Assembly: GCA_910584155.1 (NCBI GenBank)
Contig: CAJTYG010000001.1
Coordinates: 82,023-146,022, forward strand
Length of the DNA stretch: 64,000 bases
Source: an uncultured Christensenella sp.
Lineage (GTDB): Bacteria > Bacillota > Clostridia > Christensenellales > CAG-917
Reading direction: 5' to 3'
Translations under genes and position numbers: made by a program
Part shown: positions 53,309-61,582 of the stretch, one piece after another
Numbering within the stretch: the stretch's first letter is position 1
How the letters are laid out: each line of letters opens with the position of its first letter
The notes under the pieces: model-generated
The model's input: only the letters and a program-made list of their open reading frames with translations
Databases searched by the model: none
What the model was told of the DNA's origin: nothing

Positions 53309-53337
53309 TTGAAAAATGCCCGCAAGCGTGTTATAAT
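53309..53337 (+). promoter_or_regulatory. Promoter of surface-protein operon
   Basis: TTGAAA (53309-53314), 17-base spacer, TATAAT (53332-53337); start near 53344, leader about 22 bases. Confidence 0.7.
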
Positions 53338-53365
53338 TTTTCCGTACATATACTGCGAGGGCAAA

Positions 53366-54970
53366 ATGTCAAAAGCAAGGCTCAGACCTAAACTTATCCT
53401 TATGCTTGCGGCGGCGATTTGTGTCGCCGTGTTCTGCTGTGCGCAATTCGGCGCAGCGGACGGCGTTTGCGCTGCGCAGCAAAAGCCTTCGTTTACTATA
53501 GCTACAGAGGACGGCAGCATTTGGCGGCTGCTTAAGGACAGCGAGGAAATAAGCCGTTTCGAGGGCGTTTTTTTCGATCCGACGTCAGAGGACGCCGCAA
53601 GCGTGGTGTTTAAGCGTGCGATAGACTCTGTTATGGGCGAGGCGGATACGGACGGATACAATTTACGGTTTGATTTGCCTGCCATAGGTTACTCGGCGCA
53701 GGGCAGTACGGTCTTTTCATATAGCGACAGCAAAAGCAGCTTTGTGTTAAAGGGTGTGTATACTCCCGTGATAAGCACGAGCGTACATGAAGCGTTGCAG
53801 TATAAAAAGGACGGCGGCGATTTTGTCACCTATACTTTAGCCGAGCAGCTTGACGGCGGACTTGCATTCGGACAGCTTGTAGACGTGGGTGAATATCAGG
53901 TCAGATTTGCAGTGTATGAGATTTTTACCTTTGACAGAGTGAACTACAGCGTGCCGAGATACAGCTTTTCCACCGCCTGTCAGATCACGCAGGCAACGCC
54001 GCAAGCTCCCGATATAGAGGAAATAGAGGTGGAATACGGCACCACGGCAGGCGATATGGCGTTAGCTTTGCCGAGCGACGGCTGCATATGGTCGCTGGCG
54101 GACGGACAGGCAGAAGACGTTATCACGGGCGCAGACGTACGTCCGCACGTCAGAGAAAGAGCATACACGGTTTTGTTTGACTATACGCCGACAAACCCAA
54201 ACTATAGGACGCTGAAGGGCGTTGAAGTGGACGTAAAGGTTTGTCCTAAAACTATCAGGGTGAAGATAGCCGACGCATATTCGCTTGTCGGCGAGGATAT
54301 GGTCGATATAGCGCACTATGAGATAGCAACGCCGCTTGTGCAGGGCGACAGCGAGGACGGTTTGGGCATATCCATCGCTTGCAACGGCTTTGACAAGTTG
54401 ACGGCAGGCAGCTATATAATAACCGCAAGCTTCACGAATAACGACTATGTGCCGCAAAGCGTAAATTACAGCAATCCGTTTTTAAACGGCGGTCGCTATG
54501 CGGTGTATGCGACAAAAATCACTGTGACAGCCCCCGACGGCACTGTATTTTACGTTCTGCTTGCGGACGGCTTCAGAGACGTCACCGTCAGCGTAAATAT
54601 GTATGCAGAGCAATCGGCGGACAATTTGCAATTTGTCGCCGCATATGAATTTGTGTTTGAAAGGTTTTCGCAGCGAGTGTATCCCGAGGAAGGCTTTGCC
54701 GTTGAATGGGATGATGATATGATAGTAGCAAGCCACTTCGCTTTTGTGTATAAAGACGGTTCTGTCGGCGCTCCGTCCGTGTTGAGGGACGCAGGAGTAG
54801 GCGTAGATAAAGATGTCATAGCGTTAGCGTTTTTTAGCAACGTCACGCCGTCGGGCGACAGTGCAAAGGAAACGGCGTGTATAGTGCTGGCAAGCCTTTG
54901 CGGCGTATTCGGGGCGGCGCTTGTTGTGCTTGCGACAGTGTATATAAAGCGTAGGAGATATTTCGTATGA
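53366..54970 (+). CDS. Secreted membrane-anchored protein with Ig/MBG-like domains
   Basis: A 534-residue exported protein. It has a signal peptide (about 1-37: LILMLAAAICVAVFCC, cleavage near AAQQ), an unknown beta-rich region and two or three Ig-like units resembling MBG domains (about 195-275 and 290-385, with ADVRPHVRERAYTVLFDYTPTN cut by strands and AGSYIITASFTNNDYV). A C-terminal membrane helix ends in RRR (about 505-530: IVLASLCGVFGAALVVLATV). I start at ATG 53366, preceded by GCGAGG. It overlaps the next gene by ATGA. The likely role is at the cell surface. Confidence 0.75.
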   Translation: MSKARLRPKLILMLAAAICVAVFCCAQFGAADGVCAAQQKPSFTIATEDGSIWRLLKDSEEISRFEGVFFDPTSEDAASVVFKRAIDSVMGEADTDGYNLRFDLPAIGYSAQGSTVFSYSDSKSSFVLKGVYTPVISTSVHEALQYKKDGGDFVTYTLAEQLDGGLAFGQLVDVGEYQVRFAVYEIFTFDRVNYSVPRYSFSTACQITQATPQAPDIEEIEVEYGTTAGDMALALPSDGCIWSLADGQAEDVITGADVRPHVRERAYTVLFDYTPTNPNYRTLKGVEVDVKVCPKTIRVKIADAYSLVGEDMVDIAHYEIATPLVQGDSEDGLGISIACNGFDKLTAGSYIITASFTNNDYVPQSVNYSNPFLNGGRYAVYATKITVTAPDGTVFYVLLADGFRDVTVSVNMYAEQSADNLQFVAAYEFVFERFSQRVYPEEGFAVEWDDDMIVASHFAFVYKDGSVGAPSVLRDAGVGVDKDVIALAFFSNVTPSGDSAKETACIVLASLCGVFGAALVVLATVYIKRRRYFV

Positions 54971-55209
54971 TACTTGCAATGGCAAACGTAAATATTTTAT
55001 TGCCCTGCCTTGCAGTGCTGTGCGCATTGCTGCTTGTCGGCGTAATTGCGCTTTCGCTTATGATGGCAATAAGCAAGTTGAAAAACAAAAAGATGATGCA
55101 AAAGGACGTTTATATTGCCGAAAACGACAGTTTAATCAGCGATTTTGAGCAAATAGAGGCACATATAGCAAATGACGGCGAGGTAAATGACGATGAAAAC
55201 GGACGCTAA
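54967..55209 (+). CDS. Small membrane protein (80 aa)
   Basis: An 80-residue protein with one membrane helix (about 8-33) and an acidic cytoplasmic tail (about 55-80). Its ATG overlaps the stop of the surface-protein gene, and its end overlaps the start of the CDF transporter gene, so the three are translated as a coupled set. Function unknown. Confidence 0.65.
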   Translation: MILAMANVNILLPCLAVLCALLLVGVIALSLMMAISKLKNKKMMQKDVYIAENDSLISDFEQIEAHIANDGEVNDDENGR

Positions 55210-56074
55210 GCTGCGCTTAAAGGAAATGATAATTCTCGTCGCCGTCGGCATTGCCGTAAACGTGGGGCTTGCCATACTGAAGATGTATGTCGGGCTTTCG
55301 TCAAACAGCATAACGATCATGCTCGATGCGACCAACAGCTTTTTGGATATCATCACAAGCATTGTCACTCTCGTTGCGATAATCGTGCTGTTTGCGCCTC
55401 GCAGCGAAAGTGCTCCGTTCGGCTATGGCAGAAGCGAATATCTTGCGGGCTTTGTCGTGGCAGTCGCATCCGCAGTGGTCGGCGGGCTGTTTTTGGTGCA
55501 GTCTATAAACCGAATGGCTATTCCCGAGCCCGTTTGGTTCGGCTGGCAAAACTGCGTGCTGATTTGTATTGCCGTCCCGTTTAAGCTTGCCATAGGCACA
55601 GTGTATTATGTGCGCAACAAAAAGCTTAGGTCAAAGGCTATCGCTGCGATCGCTCTCGACAGCTTTATGGACGCAGGCATTACGAGCGTGTCCACTGTGG
55701 CGTTTGCCGTTTCTTCGCAAATAGATTATGCGGCGGACGCTATATTCGGCATAGTTATCAGCGTGCTCGTGCTTGTGTTTGCAATAAAGATGATAGTGGA
55801 AAATATCAGAAGCGTGGTCAAGGGCGACGGCTGCGAGGACGAGCGCAAGGCTGTAAAGAGTGCGCTGAAGCAGGACGGACGGATAAAACGCACGCTGAAG
55901 ATAACAATGCACGACTATGGCGTGGGCGCAAGAGCGTGCACGGCTCAGGCGGTGTTTAAGGACGGCGTTTCGCTTGATGAAGTCATAGAGGCGTCGGTAA
56001 AGATCGCCGAAGAGGTGAAAGAAAGCTGCGGCGTTGAACTTAGCATAGTGCCTGTGAAAGAGCAAGAAAAGTAA
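55193..56074 (+). CDS. Cation diffusion facilitator (CDF) transporter
   Basis: A metal efflux antiporter of 293 residues. Six membrane helices can be traced. The two metal-site helices carry DATNSFLDIITS (Asp-x6-Asp) and ALDSFMDAGITS. GYGRSEYLAGF is the conserved loop after helix 2, and a cytoplasmic ferredoxin-like domain follows (about 205-290). ATG 55193 and 55187 are both possible; GGCGAGG (55178-55183) fits 55193. It overlaps the preceding small membrane gene. Zn, Mn or Fe export cannot be told apart here. Confidence 0.88.
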   Translation: MKTDAKLRLKEMIILVAVGIAVNVGLAILKMYVGLSSNSITIMLDATNSFLDIITSIVTLVAIIVLFAPRSESAPFGYGRSEYLAGFVVAVASAVVGGLFLVQSINRMAIPEPVWFGWQNCVLICIAVPFKLAIGTVYYVRNKKLRSKAIAAIALDSFMDAGITSVSTVAFAVSSQIDYAADAIFGIVISVLVLVFAIKMIVENIRSVVKGDGCEDERKAVKSALKQDGRIKRTLKITMHDYGVGARACTAQAVFKDGVSLDEVIEASVKIAEEVKESCGVELSIVPVKEQEK

Positions 56075-56145
56075 ATCAAAAAATATAGTGACTATTTTTG
56101 ATATATAAGTTATAATATATACAATAATCAAAAAAGGGGGACGCT

Positions 56146-57681
56146 ATGAGCGACGAAATCAAGGACGTAAACGTCGGAAACGACGAAACGCCGACGACTG
56201 AGGAAACTACGGCGCAAACTGAAACAACTGACGCAGCAGAGGAAATAGCTTTGCAGGTCGAGGACGGGGCTGAAGAAGCCAAAGAGACGGAGGATATGCA
56301 AAAATCGTATGTCGATGACGGCGAATACTTCGACGACGATGAGGACGATATCCCCGTAAAGGGCAAGAAAAAGAAGAAAGCCAAAAAGCCTCTCACGCCC
56401 GAGCAAAAGAAAAAACGCACGATAAAGGCGCTTATCATCACGGGCGCAGTGGTGCTTGTGCTTGCCATATTCTTCAGCAGCGTGGCGATTGCAAACGCAG
56501 TCGGTGTAAAGGCGCTTATCAAGAGTGCGACAAGCTTTGCTAAGATAGAGTATACCGAGCATACGCAGCTCGAGCCCGTAAAGGATACGGACGGATATTG
56601 GACGTTTACCACAGACAGCGATTTTAAGGTGCTGCAGTTTACTGACGTACATATAGGCGGCGGCTCATTCTCGCAGCAGAAGGACGCATGGGCGATGAAC
56701 GCCGTTGCAACGATGATAAAGGGCGAGCAACCCGACCTTGTTATAGTCACGGGCGATATCGCATATCCTGTGCCTTTCCAAGCAGGTACGTTCAACAACC
56801 TCAACGCAACGAAGATATTTGCAAATATGATGGAAAGCCTCGGCGTGTACTGGACGTTTGCATTCGGCAACCATGACACCGAAGCATACAGCAGCTACAC
56901 CCGCAAGGATATCTGCGAATATTATGAGGGCGAAATCAACAGCGGCAACTTTAAATACTGCCTGTTCCAAAGAGGCTTTGCAAGCGATGACAACGGCTAC
57001 GGCAACAGCATAATCAAGGTGAAAAACAGTGCGGGTATCGTCACACAGGCGCTCGTCACGTTTGACAGCCACAGCTATATCGAAGGCGACTATTTCGGAA
57101 TGGCGTGGAAGTATGACAATATCCATAAAGCGCAGGTGGATTGGTACGCAGCCGAAATGCAAAAAATCGTTGAGGCAAACGTGGCAAAGGGCGGACAGAA
57201 CACCCCCGTCAAAAACCTTGCATTCTTCCATATTCCGCTTGTCGAATACCGTGAGGCTTGGGCAGAGATAATGGATTTAAACGGCGACAAAAAGGACAAC
57301 AACATTCAGTCCACCGCCAACGTGCAATATCACTACGGTGTGAGAGGTGAGTCCGACGGCAAAAAGAACGGCAAGAGAACATACGGCGTATTTTGCGGAA
57401 TGCACGAGGACGATTTGTTTGAGGTCGGCTTTGACAACGGCTTGCAGGGCACCTTCTGCGGACACGACCACTACAACAACTTCTCGATATCCTACACGAA
57501 GGACGGCAAGACCATTCGTCTTACGTACGGAATGAGCGTTGACTATCTTGCATATCCCGGTATCTATAAGGAGCACGCACAGCGTGGCTGCACTGTGATA
57601 GAGGTCAAGACGGACGGCAGCTTCGATTGCGAATCCAAAAACTACTATACGGACTACAACGTTGAGCACGAAAAAGGCTGA
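56146..57681 (+). CDS. Membrane-anchored calcineurin-like metallophosphoesterase
   Basis: A 511-residue protein. It has an acidic, disordered N-terminal region (about 1-75), a Lys-rich stretch (about 73-95), one membrane helix (about 97-120) and an outward phosphoesterase domain (about 155-500). The di-metal site reads LQFTDVHIGG (Asp, His), VIVTGDIA, FGNHDTEA, FFHIPLVEY and FCGHDHYNNF, all five motifs in order. It resembles purple-acid-phosphatase-like enzymes. AGGGGGA precedes the ATG and the terminator follows at 57703. Substrate unknown. Confidence 0.9.
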   Translation: MSDEIKDVNVGNDETPTTEETTAQTETTDAAEEIALQVEDGAEEAKETEDMQKSYVDDGEYFDDDEDDIPVKGKKKKKAKKPLTPEQKKKRTIKALIITGAVVLVLAIFFSSVAIANAVGVKALIKSATSFAKIEYTEHTQLEPVKDTDGYWTFTTDSDFKVLQFTDVHIGGGSFSQQKDAWAMNAVATMIKGEQPDLVIVTGDIAYPVPFQAGTFNNLNATKIFANMMESLGVYWTFAFGNHDTEAYSSYTRKDICEYYEGEINSGNFKYCLFQRGFASDDNGYGNSIIKVKNSAGIVTQALVTFDSHSYIEGDYFGMAWKYDNIHKAQVDWYAAEMQKIVEANVAKGGQNTPVKNLAFFHIPLVEYREAWAEIMDLNGDKKDNNIQSTANVQYHYGVRGESDGKKNGKRTYGVFCGMHEDDLFEVGFDNGLQGTFCGHDHYNNFSISYTKDGKTIRLTYGMSVDYLAYPGIYKEHAQRGCTVIEVKTDGSFDCESKNYYTDYNVEHEKG

Positions 57682-57702
57682 TAAAGTCGATTGAAACAAT
57701 CA

Positions 57703-57736
57703 AAACCGCTATTTCAAAAGAGATAGCGGTTTTTTT
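57703..57736 (+). terminator. Rho-independent terminator
   Basis: AAACCGCTAT (57703-57712) pairs with ATAGCGGTTT (57723-57732), then T to 57736. Confidence 0.88.
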
Positions 57737-57824
57737 ATAGATTTAGTGGAAATAAACTATTATTTGACGGGCGCAATAAAAACGTCAGTATAAAAGCAAT
57801 CTGATTATTTTTGAAAATCGCAGT

Positions 57825-58493
57825 TCATCTGCCGTATTCGTCGCAGTAGGCGGCGGTCACTTTGCCGACTCGGCTTACAAGCGTTTTAGAGCAAAGTCCG
57901 TCAAGCGCCTGTTTATACAGCGGATAATATCGCTTGTTCCCGTGCTTTAAAGCTGCTGTTACAAGCAAAATACAGGCACCTGCAAAAATAAGCCCGCTGA
58001 GCACGCCTAAAATGTCAATGCCGATGTCTTCAAGGGTGAACACACGTCCCGTCGTAAAGACGGGCAGTTGCAACACCTCGGAAATGACGGCTATCACAAC
58101 TCCGACGGCAAGCGCATAAACCCCAAACAGATAGCGGTGCTTCGAGATGAGATAGAAGGATACGCCCAAGCCTACGCCCAAAACGGCAAACAGAAGATAG
58201 TGCCCGACAAGCTTGCGCATAAACAGCTTGTAGCTTGCCTTTGCACTTGTATTTATGCCGAATGCGGACAGAATAGACGTATAGTCGGCGCTGCTTTCAG
58301 TCTTTCCCGAAACGGATAAAAGCGTGTTGCTTACTGCGTCGGACTGCTTGCTGCTTTCGCCTCCGGGCAGCCAACTTTCAACCATAATAAATATCGCAAG
58401 CGCCACAGTGCAGACGATAGCCGCCCAAGCAAGCGCCTTGAGTGTGTTGAAATAAAAATATTTGCGTTGTGCGTCCGTAATACTTTTTTTCAT
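57825..58493 (-). CDS. VanZ-like membrane protein
   Basis: A 222-residue membrane protein with about four helices. The conserved VanZ elements are HYLLFAVLGVGLG, AVISEVLQLPVFTTGRVFTLEDIGIDILG (Glu of the helix, then GR and D-x-x-x-D) and a last helix. VanZ proteins give low teicoplanin resistance or are of unknown role. It is divergent from dapB. TTGACA with a near-consensus -10 (TATTCT) lies just before the ATG, so the mRNA may be almost leaderless. Confidence 0.82.
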   Translation of the reverse strand: MKKSITDAQRKYFYFNTLKALAWAAIVCTVALAIFIMVESWLPGGESSKQSDAVSNTLLSVSGKTESSADYTSILSAFGINTSAKASYKLFMRKLVGHYLLFAVLGVGLGVSFYLISKHRYLFGVYALAVGVVIAVISEVLQLPVFTTGRVFTLEDIGIDILGVLSGLIFAGACILLVTAALKHGNKRYYPLYKQALDGLCSKTLVSRVGKVTAAYCDEYGR

Positions 58494-58513
58494 ACTTTTA
58501 GAATATTAGTATT

Positions 58514-58530
58514 ATTGACGGTTTGTCAAT
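58514..58530. promoter_or_regulatory. Inverted repeat between vanZ-like gene and dapB
   Basis: ATTGAC-GGTTT-GTCAAT, six perfect pairs, lies in the short divergent spacer and contains the -35 box of the minus-strand gene. A regulator binding here could control both genes. Confidence 0.45.
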
Positions 58531-58556
58531 ATAAATTGCATCGGCGTGAGGATAAT

Positions 58557-59291
58557 ATGAAAATAATACTGTGCGGCGCAAGCGGACGTATGGGCAGAGA
58601 GATCGCCCGTGAGATAATAAACAGCAAGGATATGCAGCTTGTTGCAGGCGTGGATAAAACCCCTCACAGCCTCGACTGCGCCTATTATGCGAACATCGCA
58701 GATGTCAAAGAGCAGGCGGACGTAATAATAGATTTTTCGCACCATAGCGGCACATATCAGCTTGTAGATTTTGCGACGAACAGACGCATTCCGCTTGTCA
58801 TCGCCACGACAGGGCAGAATAAAGAGGAGATTGAATACATAAAAAAAGCCGCACAAAGCCTGCCGATTTTTATGTCGGGCAATATGTCGCTCGGCGTCAC
58901 GCTGTTTATATCGGTCGTAGCGAAAATCGCAGGTATATTCCCTTATGCCGACGTCGAGATAATCGAAACGCACCACAACAAAAAGGCGGACGCTCCGAGC
59001 GGAACGGCGCTTATGCTCGCTTCCGCCGTGCTCGAGGCAAGAAATCGTGAGGGACGTATCGTGACAGACAGTCGCAGCGGCGTGCGCCAAAAGGGGGATA
59101 TAGGCATAAGCTCGGTGCGTATAGGCGGCGAAATAGGCACGCACGAGGTGCGTATAGATACGGGCTTTCAAAGCTTCACGTTCAAGCACGAGGCGCATAG
59201 TCGTGCGCTGTTTGCAATAGGCGCAATGCACGCCATCAGATTTATCGCCACGCAGCCCGACGGTCTGTACAGCGTAAAAGATTTTTTATGA
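58557..59291 (+). CDS. dapB: 4-hydroxy-tetrahydrodipicolinate reductase
   Basis: DapB reduces the cyclic precursor in the lysine and diaminopimelate pathway with NAD(P)H. The 244-residue product shows ILCGASGRMGREI (cofactor loop), DVIIDFSHHSG, VIATTGQNKEE, the catalytic ETHHNKKADAPSGTAL and EVRIDTGFQSFTFKHEAHSR (with F in place of the usual G-x-R-L). GTGAGGA precedes ATG 58557. The frame extends upstream to 58467, but homology and the ribosome binding site decide for 58557. Its last six bases overlap the convergent glycosyltransferase gene. Confidence 0.95.
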   Translation: MKIILCGASGRMGREIAREIINSKDMQLVAGVDKTPHSLDCAYYANIADVKEQADVIIDFSHHSGTYQLVDFATNRRIPLVIATTGQNKEEIEYIKKAAQSLPIFMSGNMSLGVTLFISVVAKIAGIFPYADVEIIETHHNKKADAPSGTALMLASAVLEARNREGRIVTDSRSGVRQKGDIGISSVRIGGEIGTHEVRIDTGFQSFTFKHEAHSRALFAIGAMHAIRFIATQPDGLYSVKDFL

Positions 59292-60563
59292 CTTTAAACA
59301 TCTGCGCAGCAATTTGGACAGCTTACAAACCGTGATACGGTCGGGAATAAAATTTTTCTTTTCGTCATTGCAGACAAATTCAAACTTTAAATAATCGTTG
59401 TAATCTTGCACGAGATAACGGTTGTCGCCGTTGCGTGCAAGCATATATTCATAAATGCTTATGAGGCTTTCGACGTGTTTTTCAAGCGAATACTTTTTTG
59501 CGTGCTCGGCATACTCGTACGTCCGCCTGTTGCGTTCGCATTTGCGGTCTATCCAATAGTCTATCTTTCGGGATAGGTCTTTTGCGTTTCCGTGCTTAAA
59601 AAGGTCGCCGCTATGCAAAGCAAAATGCTTTGTAGCACACATATGCGCATTGCTTATTATCGGCACGGCGCCGCATGCCATTGCTTCCAAACAAGCAATA
59701 CCTTCGGTTTCCACGTCGCTTGCCTGTATGTAGAGATAGCTGTTGTTGTGCAGTTTTATCAATTCCGATCTGTCGAGATATACGACATTCATATCTACGC
59801 CAAGCCGTTTTGCAAGGCGGATATAGCTGTTTTCTTTTGAGCCTTTGCCCGCAAGATATAAAACTATCCTGTCCTTATATTTGCTTTTGGCAATGGCTTT
59901 GATGATAACATCCTGCCGTTTTTCTTTTGTCAACCGTCCGACGGAGTTTATTATAATTTTATCGTTTTCGTATATATCCGATGTCTTTTTAAAAACGGGA
60001 TCGTAGCCGTTGCTTATTATGTGCAGGCTCTGCTTGTAGCCGTGCATAAGCAGTATGTGTGCAATCATCCTTGACGGACAATAGATATCCCTTATCAGGC
60101 TGCGCTTGTAATGCACACGTTTTAAAACGTCGTAGGTAAGAGAGGTCGCTCCCGGCAGAAATTTAAGATGAGCATTGTAGGTTATGTTTTGTGCGGACAA
60201 ATGATAGCAGCCCAAAACAGGTATAGACATAGCACTTGCAATATGAGCGCACCTTGTCCCGAGAAAAAACGGCATAAATATATGCACCACGTCCACGCCC
60301 TTCAAAGCCCTGCATATGCGCCCGTCATACGGCTCGGCAAGCAGAGCGTGCTGCGCCTCGATAGTTTTTTGATAAATAGGGATCTTGCAAACGTCAAATT
60401 CTACGATAGTTTCATCACCCACCTTTTGCGCATTGTCGGCTTTGGCGCACAGTACGGTCACTTTTATATCTCTTTTTAGAAGCTCTCTTACGCAGTTCCT
60501 TGCCGAAACCGAGGTTCCGTTTCCCCTGTCAAAATAACAGTCGATCACTATAGCAATATGCAT
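59286..60563 (-). CDS. GT4-type glycosyltransferase
   Basis: A GT-B fold glycosyltransferase of 425 residues. It begins with IAIVIDCYFDRGNGTSVS, has DVVHIFMPFFLG, and in the second half INSVGRLTKEKRQDVIIKAI, LYLAGKGSKE and the nucleotide-sugar Glu pair region ETEGIACLEAMACGAVPI. It resembles enzymes that glycosylate diacylglycerol or make surface polysaccharides. The C-terminal 60 residues are basic and extra. GGAGG before ATG 60563 supports the start. Donor and acceptor cannot be told. Confidence 0.88.
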   Translation of the reverse strand: MHIAIVIDCYFDRGNGTSVSARNCVRELLKRDIKVTVLCAKADNAQKVGDETIVEFDVCKIPIYQKTIEAQHALLAEPYDGRICRALKGVDVVHIFMPFFLGTRCAHIASAMSIPVLGCYHLSAQNITYNAHLKFLPGATSLTYDVLKRVHYKRSLIRDIYCPSRMIAHILLMHGYKQSLHIISNGYDPVFKKTSDIYENDKIIINSVGRLTKEKRQDVIIKAIAKSKYKDRIVLYLAGKGSKENSYIRLAKRLGVDMNVVYLDRSELIKLHNNSYLYIQASDVETEGIACLEAMACGAVPIISNAHMCATKHFALHSGDLFKHGNAKDLSRKIDYWIDRKCERNRRTYEYAEHAKKYSLEKHVESLISIYEYMLARNGDNRYLVQDYNDYLKFEFVCNDEKKNFIPDRITVCKLSKLLRRCLKS

Positions 60564-60650
60564 ATTTTATCCTCCGTATAAAACAGTGTTCATTTGTCAA
60601 AAGTCAAATATTAGTATACTTTGGTATTTTTATAATGTCAATAAATTTTT

Positions 60651-60665
60651 TACAATAGTATTGTA
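60651..60665 (+). promoter_or_regulatory. Operator-like palindrome before XRE regulator
   Basis: TACAATA-G-TATTGTA, seven perfect pairs around one base, 21 bases before the regulator start. Position fits autoregulation. Confidence 0.6.
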
Positions 60666-60686
60666 ATGATTGTTTGAAGGTGTAAT

Positions 60687-60965
60687 ATGTTAAGTGAAAA
60701 TATAAAGAAATTGCGAATGGCAAACGGATTAAGTCAAGTCGAGCTTGCAAAAAAATTGGGAGTGACAAAACAGTGTGTGTCTAATTGGGAAAACGACAAC
60801 GTAATGCCCTCTATCGATATGCTTGTAAAAATCGCAAATCTTTTTAAGGTGTCAACGGATCATATTTTGGGAATTGATGAAAAGAAGTATCTTGAAATAA
60901 CGGGTTTAAGCGACGATCAGCTTGCGCATATTCAGGCAATAATCAACGATATAGCAAAACTATAA
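60687..60965 (+). CDS. XRE-family helix-turn-helix regulator
   Basis: A 92-residue DNA-binding protein. The Cro/C1-type helix-turn-helix fills residues 1-62: LSQVELAKKLGVTKQCVSNWEN, then DMLVKIANLFKVSTDHILGI. The last 30 residues form a short helical tail. GAAGGTG precedes the ATG. The palindrome at 60651-60665 is its likely own operator. It is divergent from the glycosyltransferase gene and could control it. Confidence 0.9.
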   Translation: MLSENIKKLRMANGLSQVELAKKLGVTKQCVSNWENDNVMPSIDMLVKIANLFKVSTDHILGIDEKKYLEITGLSDDQLAHIQAIINDIAKL

Positions 60966-61082
60966 GGCGGCAAAACAGTGCTGTCAAATGTCGCAAGATA
61001 TAAATTTTGACCGCTATAACAAAATTATCAAAAACATTTGACAAAAGCCGTCAAGGGTGATATTATCTTAAAGCATTCACGT

Positions 61083-61158
61083 GGGGGTGTAGCTCAGTTG
61101 GTAGAGCGCCTGATTTGCATTCAGGAGGTCCTCGGTTCGAATCCGTGCATCTCCACCA
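61083..61158 (+). tRNA. tRNA-Ala (TGC), CCA encoded
   Basis: Full cloverleaf: acceptor GGGGGTG/CATCTCC with two G-T pairs, D arm AGCTCAGTTGGTAGAGC, anticodon loop TTTGCAT (anticodon TGC), T arm GGTTCGAATCC, and encoded CCA. Its 3' part from 61138 is repeated twice downstream. Confidence 0.96.
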
Positions 61159-61420
61159 CAGGGGAAATGCACGTATTCAGCGGTCGATGACCGCAGCGCA
61201 GAGCGCAACCGAGGACAAGTCCTCGCTGACGCTTCGCAGTGCAAGTAAACTTGCAGCTCGCTATTGAACGAATCCGTGCATCTCCACCACAGGTGAAATG
61301 CACGTATTCAGCGGTCGGTGACCGCAGCGCAGAGCGCAACCGAGGACACGTCCTCGCTGACGCTTCGCAAAGCAAGTAAACTTGCAGCTCGCTATTAAAC
61401 GAATCCGTGCATCTCCACCA
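61138..61420 (+). repeat. Tandem 131-bp repeat carrying the tRNA-Ala 3' end
   Basis: CGAATCCGTGCATCTCCACCA starts at 61138 (inside tRNA-Ala), 61269 and 61400, an exact period of 131. Each full unit carries three perfect hairpins: GCGGTC-GACCGC, CGAGGAC-GTCCTCG and GCAAGT-ACTTGC (unit 1 at 61180-61194, 61210-61225, 61241-61254; unit 2 131 bases later). The six differences I count between units leave all stems intact; two fall in loops. The reading frame on the minus strand here is an artefact. Confidence 0.88.
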
Positions 61421-61426
61421 CACTAT

Positions 61427-61503
61427 AGGATTGTAGCTCAGCAGGTTAGAGCACCACCCTGATAAGGTGGGGGTCGGTGGTTCGAGTCCACTCAATCCTA
61501 CCA
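61427..61503 (+). tRNA. tRNA-Ile (GAT), CCA encoded
   Basis: Acceptor AGGATTG/CAATCCT, D arm TAGCTCAGCAGGTTAGAGC, anticodon stem CCACC/GGTGG with loop CTGATAA (anticodon GAT), T arm GGTTCGAGTCC, encoded CCA. Ala-TGC and Ile-GAT pairs are normally adjacent; here the repeat array lies between them. Confidence 0.95.
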
Positions 61504-61506
61504 AGA

Positions 61507-61533
61507 ATGAGTGGACGGTCCACTCATTTTTTT
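61507..61533 (+). terminator. Terminator after tRNA-Ile
   Basis: ATGAGTGGAC (61507-61516) pairs with GTCCACTCAT (61518-61527), then a T run to 61533. Confidence 0.8.
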
Positions 61534-61582
61534 GTGATAAAATTATTATATACTGTATTTATAATGATGATTTGGAGTATAT

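Noticed and set aside
61121..61504. 127-aa minus-strand frame over the tRNA genes
   Set aside because: It is the antisense of tRNA-Ala, the 131-bp repeats and tRNA-Ile; such frames (beginning VGLSGLEPP) are well-known false genes.
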